NCBI RefSeq assembly: GCF_039529835.1 | Contig: NZ_CP154262.1 | Coordinates: 124,001 to 188,000, forward strand | DNA length: 64,000 nt | Source of the DNA: Arthrobacter sp. TMP15 | Lineage (GTDB): Bacteria > Actinomycetota > Actinomycetes > Actinomycetales > Micrococcaceae | Reading direction: 5' to 3' | Shown: positions 59,810 to 64,000 of the stretch, in pieces | How the letters are laid out: each line of letters begins with the position of its first letter | Numbering within the stretch: position 1 is the first letter of the stretch | Made by a program: the position numbers and the translations under genes | The notes under the pieces: generated by a model | The model's database searches: none | Told to the model about the DNA's origin: nothing | The model's input: only the letters and a program-made list of their open reading frames with translations

Positions 59810-59840
59810 TTCATTTGACATGGCGGCGAGGCTGAGTAAA

Positions 59841-59861
59841 GTTGAGTCCAGAACGCTCAAT
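59841..59861. promoter_or_regulatory. HAIR operator 2 (HspR binding site)
   Basis: GTTGAGT, seven bases, GCTCAAT matches the HAIR consensus and overlaps the -10/start region, where bound HspR would block transcription. Confidence 0.9.
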
Positions 59862-59932
59862 ACCGCTGGTTGAGCGACCCGCCGCCATCATGGCGGATAA
59901 GTTCACGCAGCGGCTCATGAAAGGAACCACTT

Positions 59933-61810
59933 ATGTCACGTGCCGTAGGTATTGACCTCGGAACCACCAACTCTGTTGTATCCGTCCTCGAAGGTGGCGA
60001 GCCCACAGTCATCGCCAACGCTGAAGGCGGCCGCACCACCCCCTCAGTAGTCGCCTTCTCCAAGAGCGGCGAAGTCCTGGTCGGCGAGATCGCCAAGCGC
60101 CAGGCAGTGAACAACATTGATCGCACCATCGCATCCGTCAAGCGCCACATGGGCACCGACTGGTCAGTTTCGATCGATGACAAAAAGTACACGGCGCAGG
60201 AAATCTCCGCTCGTACCTTGATGAAGCTCAAGAACGACGCCGAAGCTTACCTGGGCGAGAAGGTCACCGACGCTGTTATCACCGTCCCGGCCTACTTCAA
60301 TGACGCTGAGCGTCAGGCAACGAAGGAAGCCGGCGAAATTGCCGGTCTGAACGTATTGCGCATTGTTAACGAGCCCACTGCAGCAGCGCTGGCCTACGGC
60401 TTGGAAAAAGGCAAAGAAGACGAACTCATCCTGGTATTCGACCTCGGTGGCGGAACGTTCGACGTTTCCTTGCTTGAAGTTGGCAAGGATGAAGACGAGT
60501 TCTCCACCATTCAGGTTCGCGCGACCTACGGTGACAACCGCCTCGGTGGTGACGACTGGGATCAGCGGATCGTTGACTTCCTGCTGAACCAGCTCAAGGT
60601 CAAGGGCATCGACCTGTCGAAGGACAAGATCGCCCTGCAGCGTCTGAAGGAATCAGCAGAGCAGGCCAAGAAGGAACTCTCTTCGGCATCCAGCACCAAC
60701 ATCTCCTTGCAGTACCTTTCGGTTACCGCTGACGGACCGGTGCACCTGGACGAGCAGCTCACCCGTGCCAAGCTCCAGGAGCTGACCAAGGACCTGCTCG
60801 AGCGCACCAAGAAGCCGTTCAATGACGTCATCAAGGAAGCCGGGATCAAGGTTTCTGACATTGATCACATTGTTCTGGTCGGTGGCTCCACCCGTATGCC
60901 TGCCGTTGTTGAACTGGTCAAGGAATTGGCTGGCGGCAAGGAGCCCAACAAGGGCGTCAACCCGGATGAGGTGGTGGCCGTTGGCGCAGCACTGCAGGCC
61001 GGTGTCCTCAAGGGTGAGCGCAAGGACGTTCTGCTCATTGACGTCACCCCGTTGTCCCTCGGAATTGAAACCAAGGGCGGAGTGATGACCAACCTGATCG
61101 AACGCAACACGGCCATCCCCACCAAGCGTTCCGAGACCTTCACAACCGCTGATGACAACCAGCCCTCGGTGGCCATTCAGGTCTTCCAGGGGGAGCGTCA
61201 GTTCACACGCGATAACAAGCCGCTGGGCACGTTCGAGCTGACCGGTATTGCGCCGGCTCCGCGCGGCGTCCCGCAGGTTGAGGTCACCTTCGACATTGAC
61301 GCCAACGGTATTGTGCACGTCTCCGCTAAGGACAAGGGCACCGGTGTTGAGCAGTCAATGACCATCACGGGCGGCTCCTCACTGTCCAAGGAAGACATTG
61401 AGCGCATGGTTCAGGAAGCTGAAGAGCACGCAGCTGAAGACAAGACCCGCCGCGAGGCAGCCGATCTGCGCAACTCCGCAGAGCAGCTCCACTACTCCGT
61501 GGACAAGGTCTTGGCTGATAACGACGACAAGCTCGCTGACGATGTCAAGAACCCGGTGAAGGAAGATGTCACCGCGCTCAAGACAGCCCTGGCCGGCGAC
61601 GACGACGAAGCAGTGAAGACTGCGTTTGAGAAGTTGCAGGCTTCACAGTCAACCCTGGGCGAGGCAATTTACGCCGCAGCGCAGGCTGAGGGTGCAACGG
61701 CCGACGCCGGAGCTTCCGAAGGTGCCACAGGCGCCGCACCGGAAGGTGACGCCGAAGAAGACATCGTTGACGCCGAGATCATCGACGAAGACGCAGACGA
61801 GAAGAAGTAA
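59933..61810 (+). CDS. dnaK: Chaperone DnaK (Hsp70)
   Basis: A 625-residue Hsp70: the ATPase domain starts [19 protein letters not shown], with phosphate loop [13 protein letters not shown] and the GGSTRMPAV adenosine motif; the substrate domain (about 380-500) and helical lid follow; the C-terminus is an acidic, Ala/Glu-rich tail. It refolds proteins with DnaJ and GrpE. First gene of the heat-shock operon controlled by HspR through two HAIR elements. Confidence 0.98.
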   Translation: MSRAVGIDLGTTNSVVSVLEGGEPTVIANAEGGRTTPSVVAFSKSGEVLVGEIAKRQAVNNIDRTIASVKRHMGTDWSVSIDDKKYTAQEISARTLMKLKNDAEAYLGEKVTDAVITVPAYFNDAERQATKEAGEIAGLNVLRIVNEPTAAALAYGLEKGKEDELILVFDLGGGTFDVSLLEVGKDEDEFSTIQVRATYGDNRLGGDDWDQRIVDFLLNQLKVKGIDLSKDKIALQRLKESAEQAKKELSSASSTNISLQYLSVTADGPVHLDEQLTRAKLQELTKDLLERTKKPFNDVIKEAGIKVSDIDHIVLVGGSTRMPAVVELVKELAGGKEPNKGVNPDEVVAVGAALQAGVLKGERKDVLLIDVTPLSLGIETKGGVMTNLIERNTAIPTKRSETFTTADDNQPSVAIQVFQGERQFTRDNKPLGTFELTGIAPAPRGVPQVEVTFDIDANGIVHVSAKDKGTGVEQSMTITGGSSLSKEDIERMVQEAEEHAAEDKTRREAADLRNSAEQLHYSVDKVLADNDDKLADDVKNPVKEDVTALKTALAGDDDEAVKTAFEKLQASQSTLGEAIYAAAQAEGATADAGASEGATGAAPEGDAEEDIVDAEIIDEDADEKK

Positions 61811-61812
61811 GC

Positions 61813-62376
61813 ATGTCTGAGTCAGTAAACCCTGAAGAGGTTCCGGAAGACGGAATCCCCGAAGACGCTACTAACGAGGGCGATGCGCTCTCCCAGGCGG
61901 AAGATATCCTCAACGGTGTTGAGGTTCCGGCTGATGAGTCAGTTGCCCAAGGTGTGCTCACCGATGAGGCTGCCGAGTGGAAGAATGACCTTCTTCGCTT
62001 ACAAGCCGAATACGTCAACTACCGCAAGCGTGTTGAACGCGACCGAGCAGTGGCAGGACAGATGGCCGTCATTGGCGTACTGAACTCGCTACTGCCCGTG
62101 GTGGATGACATTGACGCGGCGCGTGCGCACGGCGACCTCACCGATGGCCCCTTTTCGGCCATCGCGGCAAAGCTGGAAACAGCTTTGGCTACCTACGGTT
62201 TGGAAAAGATCAACACAACTGGTGTGGCATTTGATCCGACCATTCACGAGGCACTCATTCAGCAGCCTGGCGCCGATATTGAGGTTGACACTGTTAGTCA
62301 GGTGCTACGCAACGGATACAAGTCCGGTGAGCGAATTCTGCGCGCCGCACAGGTCATCGTGGCAGTACCTGAATAG
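61813..62376 (+). CDS. grpE: Nucleotide exchange factor GrpE
   Basis: A 187-residue GrpE: acidic N-terminus (about 45 residues), a long coiled helix (WKNDLLRLQAEYVNYRKRVE), then the beta-wing region with GVAFDPTIHEALIQQPGADI and VLRNGYKSGERILRAAQVIV. It releases ADP from DnaK. ATG at 61813 lies 2 bp after the dnaK stop. Confidence 0.97.
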   Translation: MSESVNPEEVPEDGIPEDATNEGDALSQAEDILNGVEVPADESVAQGVLTDEAAEWKNDLLRLQAEYVNYRKRVERDRAVAGQMAVIGVLNSLLPVVDDIDAARAHGDLTDGPFSAIAAKLETALATYGLEKINTTGVAFDPTIHEALIQQPGADIEVDTVSQVLRNGYKSGERILRAAQVIVAVPE

Positions 62377-62388
62377 TCCCCGGTTCCT

Positions 62389-62424
62389 CCCCGGTTGAAT
62401 CCGCTGGCGCAGATTCGACCGGGG
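62389..62424 (+). repeat. Hairpin A in the grpE-dnaJ spacer
   Basis: CCCCGGTTGAATC and GATTCGACCGGGG pair in 12 of 13 positions (a G-U pair fills the last), with a 10-base loop, 12 bp after grpE. A processing site or partial terminator is possible; no T-run follows. Confidence 0.7.
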
Positions 62425-62438
62425 GCCTCGGAACTGTG

Positions 62439-62494
62439 GGCCCACCAGTGCCTCCCGGGACGCGCAAGCTCGTCCCGGGGCCCTCTGGTGGGCC
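62439..62494 (+). repeat. Hairpin B in the grpE-dnaJ spacer
   Basis: GGCCCACCAG/CTGGTGGGCC form the outer stem and CCGGGACG/CGTCCCGG the inner stem, with an unpaired 6-base internal loop on each side. Confidence 0.75.
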
Positions 62495-62590
62495 TAAGCC
62501 ACCGGTGGGGTTGATCGAGGCACTTGTGTCCCGGTCAGCCCCGCCCTTGGCGAAGCATTACCCCCAACAAACTTTTAGAAAGGAGGCGTC

Positions 62591-63598
62591 TTGGCAAGTC
62601 AGGATTGGGTCGAGAAAGACTTCTATAAAATCCTCGGAGTGTCCAAAGATGCATCGGACACCGACATCAAGAAGGCCTACCGGAAGTTAGCCCGTAAGTA
62701 TCACCCGGACACAAACTCTGGTGATCCTGCGTCGGAAAAAACTTTCAAGGACGTCTCCGAAGCGTATTCAGTACTCTCAAGTAAAGAAGATCGCGAACAA
62801 TATGACGCCATCCGTGCCATGGGTGGCGGCGCCCGCTTCAGCGCAGGCGGCACTGGTGGACACGGCGGAGGCGGTGGCTTCGAGGATGTCTTTGGCGACC
62901 TCTTTGGTGGCGGCCGCGGAGCGCCCCGGGGGAATCCCGGATTTGGTGGCTCACCTCGTGGGAACCCAGGATACGGCTCAGGCTTACCGCCGGAGTTCGC
63001 GGACCTCTTTGGCGGCGGTGGCGGCGGTTTTGGCGGCTTCCAGTCAACACCTACGAAAGGTGCTGACCGCAGCGCCTCAACAACCATCTCCTTTGGCGGG
63101 TCAATTACCGGAACCAAGATTGGTCTGCGTGAGCCTAACGGCGACGTGATCGATGTACGGATTCCCGCAGGTATCAAGGATGGTCAGAAGGTCAGGGTCA
63201 GAGGCAAGGGCCAGTCAGGTGCTGCCGGCCCGGGTGACCTAATGGTCACTGTTAAGGTCAAGCCGCACGACTTCTTCGTGCGTGATGGCAACAACATTCG
63301 TGTCCATGTCCCCGTGGCATTCCATGAAGCCGCGCTAGGGGCAGACATCAGCGTGCCCACGCTGACGGGAGAAACTGTGCGTGTCCGCGTTCCGGCCGGA
63401 ACCCCTTCCGGACGGACGCTACGCGTCAAGGGGGCAGGCGTTAAAACCAAGAAGGGTGATGGTGACCTTCTCGTCACCATTGACGTGACAGTGCCGCAAA
63501 AGCTGAACAAGGAAGCTGAAGCCGCCGTGCGCGCTTTCGCTTCAGCAACAGCTGACGAGGACGTCCGTGCTGCACTCAAGGACAAAGCAAAGCTGTAG
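62591..63598 (+). CDS. DnaJ-family co-chaperone without zinc finger
   Basis: TTG at 62591 follows AGGAGG by 5 bases. The 335-residue protein has an N-terminal J-domain with HPD (RKYHPDTNSG), a Gly/Phe-rich region (about residues 75-150), and two C-terminal peptide-binding domains. It contains no cysteine at all, so the CxxCxGxG zinc repeats of canonical DnaJ are absent; it is CbpA/DnaJ type II-like. It stimulates the ATPase of DnaK. Actinobacteria often have this form in the dnaK operon and a zinc form elsewhere. Confidence 0.94.
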   Translation: MASQDWVEKDFYKILGVSKDASDTDIKKAYRKLARKYHPDTNSGDPASEKTFKDVSEAYSVLSSKEDREQYDAIRAMGGGARFSAGGTGGHGGGGGFEDVFGDLFGGGRGAPRGNPGFGGSPRGNPGYGSGLPPEFADLFGGGGGGFGGFQSTPTKGADRSASTTISFGGSITGTKIGLREPNGDVIDVRIPAGIKDGQKVRVRGKGQSGAAGPGDLMVTVKVKPHDFFVRDGNNIRVHVPVAFHEAALGADISVPTLTGETVRVRVPAGTPSGRTLRVKGAGVKTKKGDGDLLVTIDVTVPQKLNKEAEAAVRAFASATADEDVRAALKDKAKL

Positions 63599-63660
63599 CT
63601 TGCTACCTGACCACTCTCGCGGACCCATAACGGGGCCCGAGGGACGGCAGGCTCCGTGAG

Positions 63661-63696
63661 CACCAGAGCCGCCAAAGACACCAGAGCCGCCAAAGA
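63661..63696. repeat. 18-bp perfect tandem duplication between dnaJ and hspR
   Basis: CACCAGAGCCGCCAAAGA occurs twice back to back just ahead of the hspR ribosome-binding site (63694-63700, AAAGAAAGG). Confidence 0.95.
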
Positions 63697-63708
63697 AAGG
63701 ACGTTGCA

Positions 63709-64000
63709 ATGTTTGTTGATCCCCACTCACCCATTTTTGTGATTTCCGTGGCGGCCGAGCTGGCAGAGATGCACCCACAAACGCTGCGCCAATATGACAG
63801 GTTGGGCATCGTCAAGCCCCGCCGTGCCCCGGGCAGGTCGCGCCGCTATTCCCAACACGATGTTGAGATGCTGCGTGAAGTTCAGCGACTGTCGCAAGAA
63901 GGGATCTCCCTTGAGGGGATCCGACGGGTCATGGAGCTGCAAAACGAGGTGGATGTCCTGCGCGCAAAAGTCGTGGAGCTCAGCGATGCACTCGAAGACG
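63709..64000 (+). CDS. hspR: Heat-shock repressor HspR (MerR family; 3' end beyond window)
   Basis: ATG at 63709 opens a frame to the window end (97 codons seen). The MerR-like HTH is complete: PIFVISVAAELAEMHPQTLR, QYDRLGIVKPRRAPGRSRRYS, followed by MLREVQRLSQEEGISLEGI-type text and a coiled-coil helix. HspR binds HAIR sites with DnaK as corepressor, so the operon regulates itself. Ends in the part of the coiled coil. Confidence 0.95.
   Translation, partial: MFVDPHSPIFVISVAAELAEMHPQTLRQYDRLGIVKPRRAPGRSRRYSQHDVEMLREVQRLSQEGISLEGIRRVMELQNEVDVLRAKVVELSDALED

Larger units (their letters stand above)
59665..59932. promoter_or_regulatory. Control region of the dnaK operon and ArsR gene
   Basis: No gene. 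It holds the divergent promoters. For dnaK there is a -35 TTGACA (59815-59820) and a -10 TAAAGT (59837-59842) with 16-bp spacing, framed by two HAIR operators, plus a third half-site TTGAGCG (59870-59876). Confidence 0.7.
62377..62590. other. Structured spacer between grpE and dnaJ
   Basis: A 214-bp spacer inside the operon without a gene. Two hairpins: 62389-62424 (12 of 13 bp, loop about 10) and 62439-62494 (10-bp outer and 8-bp inner stems separated by an internal loop). They might modulate mRNA processing or dnaJ expression. Confidence 0.6.

Overview
The window looks like a chromosomal segment of a Gram-positive actinobacterium of the Micrococcaceae, most probably Arthrobacter or a close relative. 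This is inferred from gene content, not from a database search. Supporting points are a dnaK-grpE-dnaJ-hspR operon under two HAIR elements, a SAM-IV-type riboswitch upstream of metZ, a YkoEDC thiamine-precursor ECF transporter under a TPP riboswitch, a CopD-CtaG fusion, frequent GTG/TTG starts, and GC-rich coding sequence with AT-richer spacers. No rRNA, CRISPR array, prophage or intact insertion sequence was seen.

Layout, left to right. 1-2.4 kb: the 5' end of a GH38 alpha-mannosidase gene (minus, cut by the window edge), a sparse spacer, a small YdeI/OmdA-type protein and a class C beta-lactamase-like hydrolase. 2.4-9.2 kb: a secreted CAP/FG-GAP protein, then a minus-strand operon for an osmoprotectant-type ABC importer ending in a flavin disulfide oxidoreductase. 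9.2-10 kb: a gene-poor spacer. 10-15.2 kb: a ferric-siderophore uptake operon behind an iron-box palindrome, ending in a siderophore-interacting reductase. 15.3-19.2 kb: a VOC protein, a MarR regulator divergent from an ABC exporter, and an SGNH hydrolase. 19.5-20.9 kb: rpmB-rpmG-rpsN (zinc-free forms) and HU. 21-28 kb: CopD-CtaG, thioredoxin-NHL, a membrane-anchored protein and a HerA-like ATPase. 28-33.3 kb: an AEC permease, PanD, a LysR/MFS divergent pair, and a PNT-fold dehydrogenase coupled to a 44-residue basic protein. Then tRNA-Gly(CCC), a KhtTU-like K+/H+ antiporter, dCTP deaminase and an MFS protein. 37.7-44.2 kb: a complete Mrp Na+/H+ antiporter operon (A/B fused, C, D, E, F, G). 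44.3-48 kb: a DUF4235 protein and riboswitch-ykoE-ykoD-ykoC. 48.2-51.9 kb: an XRE-MurA fusion and, on the minus strand, a SAM-IV-controlled DUF1737-rhodanese-metZ operon. 52-59.7 kb: a Pr6Pr-like membrane protein, PabC, HdeD, a cardiolipin synthase, a P-loop kinase-PabB fusion, LMW-PTP, LysE and ArsR. 59.8-64 kb: the heat-shock operon, with hspR cut by the right edge.

Most genes are housekeeping or transport functions: osmoprotection, iron, thiamine precursor, sodium/pH and potassium homeostasis, sulfur assimilation, folate, coenzyme A and proteostasis. I did not find an obviously new multi-gene system. The points most worth a second look are the HTH-MurA fusion preceded by three 10-bp tandem repeats, three very long intergenic palindromes at gene ends, a window-wide habit of 15-bp (five-codon) tandem repeats in protein linkers, the P-loop-PabB fusion, and a small basic protein translationally coupled to a PNT-type dehydrogenase.
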